A stretch of 64,000 bases of DNA from contig JADIYJ010000006.1 of NCBI GenBank assembly GCA_016705325.1, positions 254,371 through 318,370 on the forward strand. The letters are read 5' to 3'. A model generated the notes under the pieces. The model saw only the letters and a program-made list of their open reading frames with translations. It searched no databases and had not been told where the DNA came from. Made by a program: the position numbers and the translations under genes. This document shows, piece after piece, positions 45,103 to 52,994 of this stretch. The stretch is from Pseudomonadota bacterium (GTDB lineage: Bacteria; Pseudomonadota; Gammaproteobacteria; Steroidobacterales; Steroidobacteraceae). Position 1 is the stretch's first letter; every line of letters begins with the position of its first letter.

Positions 45103-45576
45103 GTGCAGGCCCTTTATGCCTGCCGAGCCGGGCGCTGTCCAGTGCTTGGGGAGGGGCATTGGGCGTGCTCGGGGGAGCCGAGCTATCGGCTCTACAACTG
45201 TGCGCGCTGTGCCGTGCAGGTTCGGATCTGCCGGCGCTGCGATCACGGCAATGTGTACTGCGCCGCAGCGTGCGCGGCTGCGCCGGCGCGAGTGCGCCCG
45301 GCGGGCGAGCGCGCGCTATCAACGCACCCGTCGCGGCGCGCACCGCCACGCCGCCCGGCAGCGGGCTTACCGCGAGCGTGTGCGCAGCAAAGTGACGCAT
45401 CAGGGATCCCCGGCGTGGTGCTTCGGTGCATCGTCTCCGGCACCGCAATCAAGCAGGGGAAGTACACCGATGTGTCATGCCACGACGATCCCGCGCTCGG
45501 GCAGCGCTGCGCGTTCTGTCGCGCCCCGCTGCCGCGATGGACGCGGATCCGCGCCGGGCCCTGGGGCCGCTGGTGA
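45103..45576 (+). pseudogene. IS21-associated zinc-ribbon passenger protein, frameshifted
   Basis: Frame 1 gives LYNCARCAVQVRICRRCDHG then NVYCAAACA, a CxxC-CxxC zinc-binding region. The family continuation RRRECARRASARYQRTRRGA then HRHAARQRAYRERVRSKVTH lies in another frame after about 45278. A later CAFCRAPLPRWTR motif is again in frame 1. So at least two shifts. Such Cys-rich proteins accompany some IS21-type istAB genes; role unknown. Confidence 0.55.
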
Positions 45577-45600
45577 GCGGTCGCCGTCGGGCTCGTCATC

Positions 45601-46160
45601 GTGATCTCGCGCGCGCTCGAGGCGGAGATCCTGCGGCTCCATCATGCCGAGCACTGGCCCGTGGGCACGCTTGCCCGCCAGCTGCAGGTGCATCACGCCA
45701 CGGTGCGCCGCGTGCTCGCGCAGGCGGGCGTGGCGGTGGTAGCGCAGGTCGTGCGTGCCTCGATGGTCGATCCGTACCTGCCGTTCATGCTCGAGATCTT
45801 GACGCGCTACCCGACGCTGCGGGCGAGTCGCCTCTATCGGATGGTGCGCGAGCGCGGCTATGCGGGCGGTCCCGAGCACTTCCGCGCGATCGTTGCGCGC
45901 TACCGGCCGCGCCCCGCCGCCGAGGCGTATCTGCGTCTGCGCACGCTCCCGGGCGAGCAGGGTCAGGTGGACTGGGCGCACTTCGGGCGGCTGCGGGTAG
46001 GACGGGCCGAGCGACCGCTGATGGCGTTCGTGATGGTGCTCTCCTACTCGCGACACGTGTTCCTGCGCTTCTACCTGAACGCTGCGATGAGTAGCTTCCT
46101 CGACGGACACGTGCGGGCGTTCGAGGGCTTCGCCGGCGTGCCGCGCACGCTGCTCTATGA
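45601..46160 (+). pseudogene. istA: IstA transposase, N-terminal half
   Basis: GTG start. HTH region WPVGTLARQLQVHHATVRRV, then the start of the DDE core with the first catalytic Asp in GEQGQVDWAHFGRLRVG. The frame breaks at RTLLYD, the position of the second catalytic Asp (normally YDN), where the RIT element enters. The rest of the gene resumes at 49656. Confidence 0.85.
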
Positions 46161-46186
46161 TTTTGTTCCCGGGAACAAAATCATAG
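46155..46186. repeat. 32-bp perfect palindrome at the RIT left end
   Basis: Arms CTATGATTTTGTTCCC and its exact complement GGGAACAAAATCATAG meet at 46170/46171. The outermost CTATGA is also the first part of the istA match, and CTATGA recurs at the right end of the element (49656-49661). Confidence 0.95.
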
Positions 46187-46268
46187 TTATGTGCCCACCC
46201 CCGTTATGTGGCCAATGAAGAAATCGAACCGACTTCTCCGGGTGGCGCGCGCGCTGATGGGCACATAA
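46187..46268. repeat. RIT left-end recombinase-site array
   Basis: Three copies of a TTATGTGSSC-type site: two direct outer copies 17 bases apart (start to start) and one inverted inner copy 46 bases further in. Mirrors the right end. Confidence 0.75.
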
Positions 46269-46272
46269 CGCG

Positions 46273-47277
46273 CTAAAGCGAGTTGAGCCAAGTGAGCAAG
46301 GACTTGTCCTCCTTCCAGACTGCACGAGCGCGGCCTGCCTCTGAGATGTCGGAACCGAGCTCGCAGTAGCGTAGGGCTTCGGTCTTGGCGCGCAGCATCA
46401 GTTCGGCGTACCGGTTGGTGGTATCCAAGCTGACGTGTCCGAGCCATCCACGGATGACGTTGACCTCGACGCCGGACTCGAGCAAGTGAGTTGCCGCGGT
46501 GTGCCGAAACAGATGCGGGCTGACGCGTCTTGGCTGTGGACCCGGAGTGTCCCAAGCGGCCGCATGTCGTCGGATGATTTTATAGATCCCGAACCGCGTG
46601 AGAGGTTGGCCACGGCGTGCACAAAAGACCGGGCTTGTGGCGGTGGTCCTGCGTTCAGCGAGTAGCTGCTCAAGATGCTTGACCGTCTGGTCCCAGAGAG
46701 GACAGAGGCGCCACTTATCCCCCTTGCCGTGTAGGCGCACCTTACTGGGCGCCTGGAAATCCAGGTGTTCGACTCGCAGATCGACGACCTCCTGAGCGCG
46801 AGCCCCGGTGTTGTATAGAAACAGAACGAGGGTCCGATCACGCAGAGCAAACGGCCCCTGTCGGGGCATGGAGCGCAGCAGCGCGGTCATCTCCTCGCGC
46901 TCAAGATAATGGGTATCGGGGAGCGGTGTTCGTTTTACCGGGATCGAGGCAATCTGCTGGCACACGGCGAGCATCTCCGGCACGCGGACGGCGAGGTAGG
47001 AGAAAAAGGTGGTCAATGCGGCGCGTCGTTGGTTGCGGGTGCGTGGCGAATTACGCCGTTCCTGCTCGAGATGCGCAAGGAAACCCAGCACCGAATCGAG
47101 CGTGAGGTCTTCGAGCGCTAGTTTTGCAACGGGACGGTGCTTGTGCTTAGCGAGAAAGCGCAACAAGAGGCTCACGGTGTCGCGGTAACTGCGGATCGAA
47201 CCCAAGCGCAGGCCCTTCTGGACGGGCAAGTAGTCGTTGAAGAATGACTGCACGAGGTGACCGAGTAGAGGGCTCAT
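46273..47277 (-). CDS. Tyrosine recombinase, third gene of the RIT trio
   Basis: 334 residues. N-terminal SAM-like core-binding domain, then the catalytic residues: Arg in LYNTGARAQEVVDL, HxxR in HLFRHTAATHLL, His in LGHVSLDTTNRY, whose final Tyr is the nucleophile. Intact. Start overlaps the second gene's stop by 4 bases (ATGA). Acts with the other two; division of labour not known. Confidence 0.88.
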   Translation of the reverse strand: MSPLLGHLVQSFFNDYLPVQKGLRLGSIRSYRDTVSLLLRFLAKHKHRPVAKLALEDLTLDSVLGFLAHLEQERRNSPRTRNQRRAALTTFFSYLAVRVPEMLAVCQQIASIPVKRTPLPDTHYLEREEMTALLRSMPRQGPFALRDRTLVLFLYNTGARAQEVVDLRVEHLDFQAPSKVRLHGKGDKWRLCPLWDQTVKHLEQLLAERRTTATSPVFCARRGQPLTRFGIYKIIRRHAAAWDTPGPQPRRVSPHLFRHTAATHLLESGVEVNVIRGWLGHVSLDTTNRYAELMLRAKTEALRYCELGSDISEAGRARAVWKEDKSLLTWLNSL

Positions 47278-48263
47278 GCCAATCCCTCCCTGAGTGTGGC
47301 GGCGGCGAAAGCCTCGAAGCGCCGATTTGCCAAGTCCAACAGCTCCGGTGTCGTCGTCAAGTAGATAGCGGTCGAGTTGATATCGACGTGCCCGAGAAAC
47401 GTCGAAAGAATGTGCAGACGCGCCTGTGGATCGTCGCCATCGCGATACCAGCGGGCGAGCGTTCCCACGGCACAGGAGTGGCGCAGATCGTGCAGGCGTG
47501 GGGGAGAGACGCCGGGTGGGATCATAAAATGGAGCCGCCGCACGAGCTGCTGAAAAGTGATACTGACGGTGCCAGGACTTACTGCCCGTCCTCCCTTCAA
47601 TCGAAACAGCGCTGTCTCCGGGTCGGCACTGCCATAGAGCCCCGTCCTACAACGGACGATCTGTTGACGAAGAAGTGCCTCGAGCTTCGGACCGAAAGGT
47701 ACCAGTCGGCTCTTGTAGAACTTAGTCTGTCGGATCACGAGTACGCGGCGATCCAGATCGACGTCCTTCACGCACAATCGACAAGCTTCTCCGACACGCA
47801 ATCCCAAGCCATAGAGAATGGCAAAGATCAAGTGATAGGTGCTGCCCCGGTCGAGTGTGCCGCCGCGATCGGCCAGGGCTTGAGCGGTTGCCAGCAGGCG
47901 CCGAGCGGCGGCTTGATCGAAGATGAACGGCGACCGCTGGTATCGGGCGCGACGCGGTGGGGACTGTAGTGGATTACGGGACACCTTGCCGTGTCCGACC
48001 AGGTACGCGAACAGCCGGCCGATCGTGCAGCGCAGGTGGTTATAACTGCGAGGCTTTGATCGCGGCCGGGAGGCCAGAAACTCATCGATCAAAGCCGGTG
48101 TCACCGCGTCGAGCACGCACACCCGACGTTCGAGCAGAAAGTCATCGAGAAGGCGGAGGCTCTTCTCCTCAGTCTCAAAGCGGCGACCGGCAGATCGTTT
48201 ATGGGCAATGAAGTGCTCGATATCGGGTCCGAGGAAACTGGCAAAGCCATGGCGTGCTCTCAT
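47274..48263 (-). CDS. Tyrosine recombinase, second gene of the RIT trio
   Basis: 329 residues. Catalytic residues: Arg in YGLGLRVGEACRL, HxxR in HDLRHSCAV, His in LGHVDINSTAIY and the Tyr at its end. Intact, overlapping both neighbours by 4 bases, so all three are made from one message. Confidence 0.88.
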   Translation of the reverse strand: MRARHGFASFLGPDIEHFIAHKRSAGRRFETEEKSLRLLDDFLLERRVCVLDAVTPALIDEFLASRPRSKPRSYNHLRCTIGRLFAYLVGHGKVSRNPLQSPPRRARYQRSPFIFDQAAARRLLATAQALADRGGTLDRGSTYHLIFAILYGLGLRVGEACRLCVKDVDLDRRVLVIRQTKFYKSRLVPFGPKLEALLRQQIVRCRTGLYGSADPETALFRLKGGRAVSPGTVSITFQQLVRRLHFMIPPGVSPPRLHDLRHSCAVGTLARWYRDGDDPQARLHILSTFLGHVDINSTAIYLTTTPELLDLANRRFEAFAAATLREGLA

Positions 48264-49525
48264 AACACGTCCTCCCCGTCCCCGAGGGCCACCGTGCGCA
48301 GTCGCTCTACGGCGATCTTGGCGTAGATCTGGGTGGACGATGCATTACGGTGACCAACATAATCACCGATGTGCTTGAGCGAGAAGTTGGCATCGACGAG
48401 TCGCTGCACGCAACTATGTCTGAGCGTGTGGGATCCAGGACGCGGCACTTGGACACCCGCCTTGCGAATATAGAATGTGGCGCGACAGGTGACGGCGGCT
48501 GAGCCGATCGGCTCAAAAGGCGCCAAGGTGCGGAAGAACACATGCCGGTCAGTTGTTGCTGGTCGCGCGTTCTTGATGTAGTCGATCAGCGCTGCGCCCA
48601 CAGCGGTGGCGAGCGGGTATGTCGTCGTATTGCCCGCCTTGCGCTCACGGATCTTAATGCGGTCATTACGCCAATCGATGTCATCGAGCGTGAGAGAAGC
48701 GACTTCGCAGGCGCGCAGTCCATAGGTCGCGAGCATCCCCAGCATGGCGAAATCCCGCTTGCCGGAGCTCGAGCGTCGATCGATCCCGGCGAGCACGCGC
48801 TCGACTTGGTCCCAGCTGATCGATCGTGGAATGCCGGAATGTCGGAAGTGCTGGGGGAACTCGACCAGAGGACTCAGGTCTTTGGCCATGATGCCCTCGC
48901 GGTGTAGATAGCGCAGAAACACTCGCAAGTTGCCGCACGCGTTGCGGACTGTGGACCATGCGACGCGAGGCCCATACTGGGCGATGAAGTTGCTCAGCAT
49001 CAGCGGCGTCACGCGCGCGACATCGCGCAGGCCGATCCGCTCTATGTAAGCGGCAAACTGTCGCAAGTGGAACTGATACCGACGAATCGAAGCCGGACGC
49101 AGCCCCTTCTCGTCCCGGAGGAACTGGAGAAATCGGGGCGCCTGACGCTCGAATGGGTTCTCAGGAGGGCGTTGACGCCCGCGGCCTATGTAACCTGGGA
49201 TCGCCTGGCGCAGCATCCCACGAACAATGTTGCGAGCGAAATAGACGATCTTCGCGCGCGCTGCGGGCTTCCGCCCGCGACCGTGGGTCGCCGCCCACGC
49301 TTGCGCGAATGACTCCACGTGGTCCGGCAGTTGCGGCAGCTCCACCGCGCCGTGGCTCTTGGCGAACTCTCCGAATGCCACCGCGACCGGTATCCGGCGT
49401 TTAACTGTGCTCTGCGAATATCTTTGAGCCGAGAGCCATGTGACGTATCGCTCTACGGAATCGGCGATCCAGCTGCAACGGATGCGATCAGCTGTCTCGG
49501 GGCGGACGAAGTACTTCTCGAGCAT
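48260..49525 (-). CDS. Tyrosine recombinase, first gene of the RIT trio
   Basis: 421 residues, the longest of the three. N-terminal extension of about 110 residues, then core-binding and catalytic domains: Arg in TYGLRACEVASL, HxxR in HTLRHSCVQRLV, GHRNASSTQIY with the nucleophile Tyr. Intact. First gene of the trio; its promoter must lie in the 49526-49655 right-end region. Confidence 0.88.
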   Translation of the reverse strand: MLEKYFVRPETADRIRCSWIADSVERYVTWLSAQRYSQSTVKRRIPVAVAFGEFAKSHGAVELPQLPDHVESFAQAWAATHGRGRKPAARAKIVYFARNIVRGMLRQAIPGYIGRGRQRPPENPFERQAPRFLQFLRDEKGLRPASIRRYQFHLRQFAAYIERIGLRDVARVTPLMLSNFIAQYGPRVAWSTVRNACGNLRVFLRYLHREGIMAKDLSPLVEFPQHFRHSGIPRSISWDQVERVLAGIDRRSSSGKRDFAMLGMLATYGLRACEVASLTLDDIDWRNDRIKIRERKAGNTTTYPLATAVGAALIDYIKNARPATTDRHVFFRTLAPFEPIGSAAVTCRATFYIRKAGVQVPRPGSHTLRHSCVQRLVDANFSLKHIGDYVGHRNASSTQIYAKIAVERLRTVALGDGEDVL

Positions 49526-49574
49526 GGATAATCTCCACTGTGAAAAGGGGAGATCACCATGCCAGTGCCTTCGG

Positions 49575-49655
49575 TTATGTGCCCCGGTCGCCGACTTACT
49601 CGGTCGAAATCAAGCCCATGGCCGATGCCAGCCACATAACGGGGTGGGCACATAA
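49575..49655. repeat. RIT right-end recombinase-site array
   Basis: TTATGTGCCC, then 46 bases, then GCCACATAA and GGGCACATAA: the left-end array in reverse order and orientation, with spacings equal to within one base. Confidence 0.75.
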
Positions 49656-50629
49656 CTATGACAACCCTGAAGAGCGCCGTGCTCGAGCGCGTCTATCATG
49701 CGATCCGCTTCCACCCGACGCTGCTCGAGCTCGCGGCCCGCTACCGCTTCGCTCCCCGGCCGGTCGCGCTCGCCCGCGGGAACGAGAAGGGCCGGGTCGA
49801 GCGCGCGATCCGCTTCGTCCGCGAGCGCTTCTTCGCCGCCCGGCGCTTCGCGGACCTCGCCGACCTCAACGCCCAGGCGCTCGCCTGGTGCGCGGGGGAA
49901 GCGGCCGAGCGGCCGTGCCCCGAGGATCGCGAGCGCAGTGTGCGCGCCTGCTTCGAGGCCGAACACCCGTGCCTGCTCGCACTCCCGCCCGATCCCTTCC
50001 CCTGCGAGGAGCGCGTGTCGGTGCGGGCGCCGAAGACCCCGTACGTGCGCTTCGATCTGAACGACTACTCGATCCCCCACACCCACGTGCGCCGCACCTC
50101 GAGGTCGTGGCCACGCTCGAGAGCGTGCGGATCCTCGACGGCGCTGCCGTGCTCGCCGTCCACCGGCGCAGCTTCGATCGCGCCACCCAGATCGAGGATC
50201 CGGCACACCTCCAGGCGCTGCTCGATCACAAGCGCGCCGGGCGCGGCCACCGCGCCATGGACCGCCTGCACCACGCCACCCCGAGCGCCGCGAAGTTCTT
50301 CGCCCGTGCTGCCGAGCGCGGCGTGCACCTCGGCTCCCTCACCCGCGGGTTGATCGATCTGCTGAACACCCATGGGGCCGCGGATCCGAGCGCGCCCTGC
50401 TCGCGGCGCTGCGCGAGGACGCCGCGCACCTCGCGGCCGTCCGGCACTTCATCGACACCGAACTCGCCCGCCGCGGCCATCTGCCGCCCCTGCCCGTGAC
50501 ACTGCCCGACGACCCGCGCGTGCGCGCGCTCACCGTGCGCCCGCATCGCCTCGCCGACTACGAACCGCGAACCGAGGACCCCGCCGATGAACACCCCGAT
50601 GATCGCGACGATGACGCTCTCGGCTGACG
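49656..50629 (+). pseudogene. istA: IstA transposase, C-terminal half, further frameshifted
   Basis: Begins with the second half of the motif (YDN-LKSAVLER, but with one extra C), then RGNEKGRVERAIRFVRERFF holding the third acidic residue. The frame changes at HTHVRRT near 50098 to LEVVATLESVRILDGAAVLA and again near 50385 to ERALLAALREDAAHLAAVRH, ending DDALG at a stop. So the gene was decaying apart from the RIT insertion, or the sequence has indels. Confidence 0.8.
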
Positions 50630-51371
50630 CCCTGAAGGGGCGGCTGCGCCGCGTGAACCTCTACGGCCTCGCCGCCCACGTCGAGGACATCCACAACGAG
50701 CCCTGGCTCGCCCGCGTGCTCGAGATCGAGGAGAGCGAACGCCAGTGCCGAAGCTTGAAGCGCCGGCTCGACAACGCGCGCCTCGGCGCCTTCTGCCGCT
50801 CGCCGACTTCGACTACGACTGGCCGCAGGAACTCGACCGGGCACTCCTCGAGGAGCTGTTCACACTCGCCTTCCTGCAGGGCGCCACGAACCTGATCCTG
50901 GTCGGTCCCAACGGCCTCGGCAAGACCATGCTCGCCAAGAACCTGCTGCACCAGGCGGTGCTGCGCGGTCACACGGCCCGCTTCACGCTCGCCTCCGACA
51001 TGCTCCACGATCTCGCCGCCCAGGACGGCTCGACCCAGCTCGCGCGGCGGCTGCGTCGCTACACCGGCCCGCAAGTCCTGTGCATCGATGAGGTCGGCTA
51101 CCTCTCCTACGACGCCCGCTACGCAGACCTGCTGTTCGAGGTGATCACCCGCCGCTACCAGCAGCGCGCCACGGTGCTCACCACCAACAAGCCCTTCGGG
51201 GAGTGGAACCAGGTGTTCCCGAACGCCGCCTGCGTCGTCACCCTCGTCGATCGGCTCGTGCACCGCTCCGAGATCCTCTCCCTGGCCGGCGATAGTTACC
51301 GCCTGAAGGAGGCGAAGGAGCGCGCCGCACGGCGCGCTCCCTCACGCGCCTCGGCCAGGAAAGCACGCTGA
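50587..51371 (+). pseudogene. istB: IstB ATPase, frameshifted
   Basis: Frame 1: MIATMTLSADALKGRLRRVN to RLDNARLGAF near 50797. Frame 2: LPLADFDYDWPQELDRALLE onward, with Walker A GPNGLGKT, Walker B VLCIDEVGYL and sensor region ATVLTTNKPFGEWNQ. One base is missing at the junction (a Lys/Arg codon is expected). IstB is the AAA+ helper that directs IstA to targets. Otherwise complete. Confidence 0.85.
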
Positions 51372-51382
51372 GGACCTCCGAC

Positions 51383-51577
51383 ATGGAACCGAACGATCTG
51401 CCGATCGTGTGCCTGCCGACCGAACTCTCGGGCGAGGACGCCGCCCGCCTCATCGAGTTCCTCTACCAGATCGCCGAGGGCCTCGAGCGTCTCTACCTCG
51501 GAGAGTTGATGCGCCGCCGGCCGTCCACAGCTGCGCCCGATCCGGACGACTTCCAGACCACCGACACGCCGTTCTGA
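51383..51577 (+). CDS. Small ORF at the end of the IS21-like element
   Basis: 64 residues, acidic: MEPNDLPIVCLPTELSGEDA, ARLIEFLYQIAEGLERLY. ATG with AGGA upstream. Follows istB by 11 bases. Similar small proteins follow istB in some IS21-like elements, from memory; function unknown. Confidence 0.55.
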   Translation: MEPNDLPIVCLPTELSGEDAARLIEFLYQIAEGLERLYLGELMRRRPSTAAPDPDDFQTTDTPF

Positions 51578-51638
51578 TCGTCAGCGTCGGCGTTCGCCTC
51601 GCTCGCACTCAACATCGCTTCCAACAAAACCGCCTCGC

Positions 51639-51658
51639 ACCCTCAGAAAAACGCAGGT
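51639..51658. repeat. IS21-like right inverted repeat
   Basis: Reverse complement reads ACCTGCGTTTTTCTGAGGGTG-like sequence, matching the left end except at three positions. Confidence 0.65.
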
Positions 51659-51876
51659 CTACACCACCGTCAACAGCAGCGGCCCGTGCCGACCTGGACC
51701 GCGAGTTTCGGCCAGCTGGCTACAACATCGGCATCAACGATGGCACCGCCGCCGGCCAGACGGTGCCGCACCTGCACATTCACCTTATCCCGCGATACTC
51801 CGGCGACGCTCACGACCCGCGAGGGGGCGTCCGGTGGGTGCTTCCGGACAAAGCCGCGTACTGGGACAAGAGTTGA
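51659..51876 (+). pseudogene. HIT-family protein, N-terminus removed
   Basis: Only the C-terminal two thirds remain: FRPAGYNIGINDGTAAGQTV, then the histidine triad HLHIHLIPRY, then DPRGGVRWVLPDKAAYW. HIT proteins hydrolyse or transfer nucleotide groups. No start codon remains; it opens right at the IS21-like end. The stop overlaps the possible TTG start of the HNH gene, so the two were coupled. Confidence 0.8.
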
Positions 51877-51878
51877 GC

Positions 51879-52994
51879 GTGGGCAAGGTCAGCGATTCGG
51901 GGACACCACCGCCCTACCTGCCGACCGACACCTCACGCCCGTCGCCCGCGGACCAGATCCGATTCATCGCGAACGTCGAGCGCATCCTGGCCGAGGGCTC
52001 GTTCGTCGCGACCTACAAATACGCACTACTGGTCGCGCTCGTGGAGCTAGCCATCGAACGCGGCGACGATTCCAATCGTGAGCTGGTGCTACCGATCCAC
52101 GACATCGCTGACAAGTTCGCGGAACTGTACTGGCGACAGGCAGCACCCTATGAGGCGGATGGCGTTTCGAGCCGCGGGCTCGTTCTGCACCAGAACCAGG
52201 GCAGGCAGGCCAGTGCTATTTCGCGGCTGGTGAAATTGCGGAACGAGATGCAGGGCAGCAGGTCGACGCTGGCGCACGCGCGTCGCAGCGCCGACTGGTC
52301 GCCACTGGTCGGGCAGATGCGATCGCTGCTCAAGAGCATGCCGCTGTGGAGACTGCAGCGAGTCGGCCACGAAGACATCCGTTTCCTTTACGAACCCGGG
52401 CCTGGAAGCGACTACATCACCTTGCTGCCCGGCGTTGCATGCCACCTTCGTGAACGCGCCCCGCTCATTCGTCGCCTGGCCGAAACCGAGTGGCTGCGGT
52501 TCGTGCTGTCGCTCAAACAGAACCAGCCGGTCCTGGGCCGTGCAGTGGGCTTGTCGGAGTTCCTGTTCGGCTCGAGCCGGGCGGCGCTGTCGCTCAAGGT
52601 GAGCAAGCCGTTGCGGGAGCTGCAGAGCGGCCAGTGTTTCTATTGCCAGGGTACTTTGTCGGCAACTGCCGCCGTTGATCATTTCATCCCGTGGTCTCGC
52701 TATCCGCGCGACCTCGCACACAATCTCGTCCTGGCCCATGGCGCCTGCAACTCCCGCAAGAACGACTTGCTGGGCGGCGAGCCCTATCTTGAACGGTGGG
52801 TGAAATTCGTATCGGACCATGATTCCGACCTGCTGCAGCTCGGCACCGAGGCTGGCTTGCTGGTCGATCGTGCGACATCCGTCGCAGTGGCTGAGTGGAG
52901 CTATGGGCATGCTGAGCGCGTGCACGCCGAGGTCTGGCTCGGAGGCAAAGACTACGGCCACCTTTCCAGAAACTGGCGCGAACTGCTTCGATAG
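51879..52994 (+). CDS. HNH endonuclease-domain protein
   Basis: 371 residues; GTG start two bases after the HIT stop (a TTG two codons earlier overlaps it). A long helical N-terminal domain (ADQIRFIANVERILAEGSFV; YKYALLVALVELAIERGD) precedes a C-terminal HNH site: CFYCQGTLSATAAVDHFIPW and LAHGACNSRKNDLL with the paired Cys for zinc. Likely a DNA nuclease. The linkage to HIT, and further upstream to the 309-aa protein and the RecB/helicase gene in the same direction, suggests a former defence or repair operon. Intact. Confidence 0.78.
   Translation: MGKVSDSGTPPPYLPTDTSRPSPADQIRFIANVERILAEGSFVATYKYALLVALVELAIERGDDSNRELVLPIHDIADKFAELYWRQAAPYEADGVSSRGLVLHQNQGRQASAISRLVKLRNEMQGSRSTLAHARRSADWSPLVGQMRSLLKSMPLWRLQRVGHEDIRFLYEPGPGSDYITLLPGVACHLRERAPLIRRLAETEWLRFVLSLKQNQPVLGRAVGLSEFLFGSSRAALSLKVSKPLRELQSGQCFYCQGTLSATAAVDHFIPWSRYPRDLAHNLVLAHGACNSRKNDLLGGEPYLERWVKFVSDHDSDLLQLGTEAGLLVDRATSVAVAEWSYGHAERVHAEVWLGGKDYGHLSRNWRELLR

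Larger units (their letters stand above)
46161..49661. mobile_element. RIT (recombinase-in-trio) element, about 3.5 kb
   Basis: Three overlapping tyrosine-recombinase genes on the minus strand, bounded by mirrored sets of a 9-10-bp site and inserted into istA. Left: TTATGTGCCC at 46187, TTATGTGGC at 46204, GGGCACATAA at 46259. Right: TTATGTGCCC at 49575, GCCACATAA at 49631, GGGCACATAA at 49646. CTATGA flanks both sides as the likely crossover region. No passenger genes. The RIT name follows the published definition of such trios. Confidence 0.85.
44777..51658. mobile_element. IS21-like element, interrupted by a RIT element
   Basis: Ends match as inverted repeats: CCTGCGT-NN-TTCTGAGG-N-TG at 44777 and the reverse complement at 51639-51658. 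Inside, in order: a zinc-ribbon passenger gene, istA (first half), the RIT element, istA (second half), istB and a small ORF. About 3.4 kb without the RIT. No clear target duplication is seen outside the ends. It separates the 309-aa unknown gene from a HIT-protein remnant. Confidence 0.75.

Noticed and set aside
46155..46186. Transcription terminator
   Set aside because: The palindrome has no following T-run, is perfectly symmetrical with no loop, and forms the border of the RIT element, so an attachment-site role fits better.
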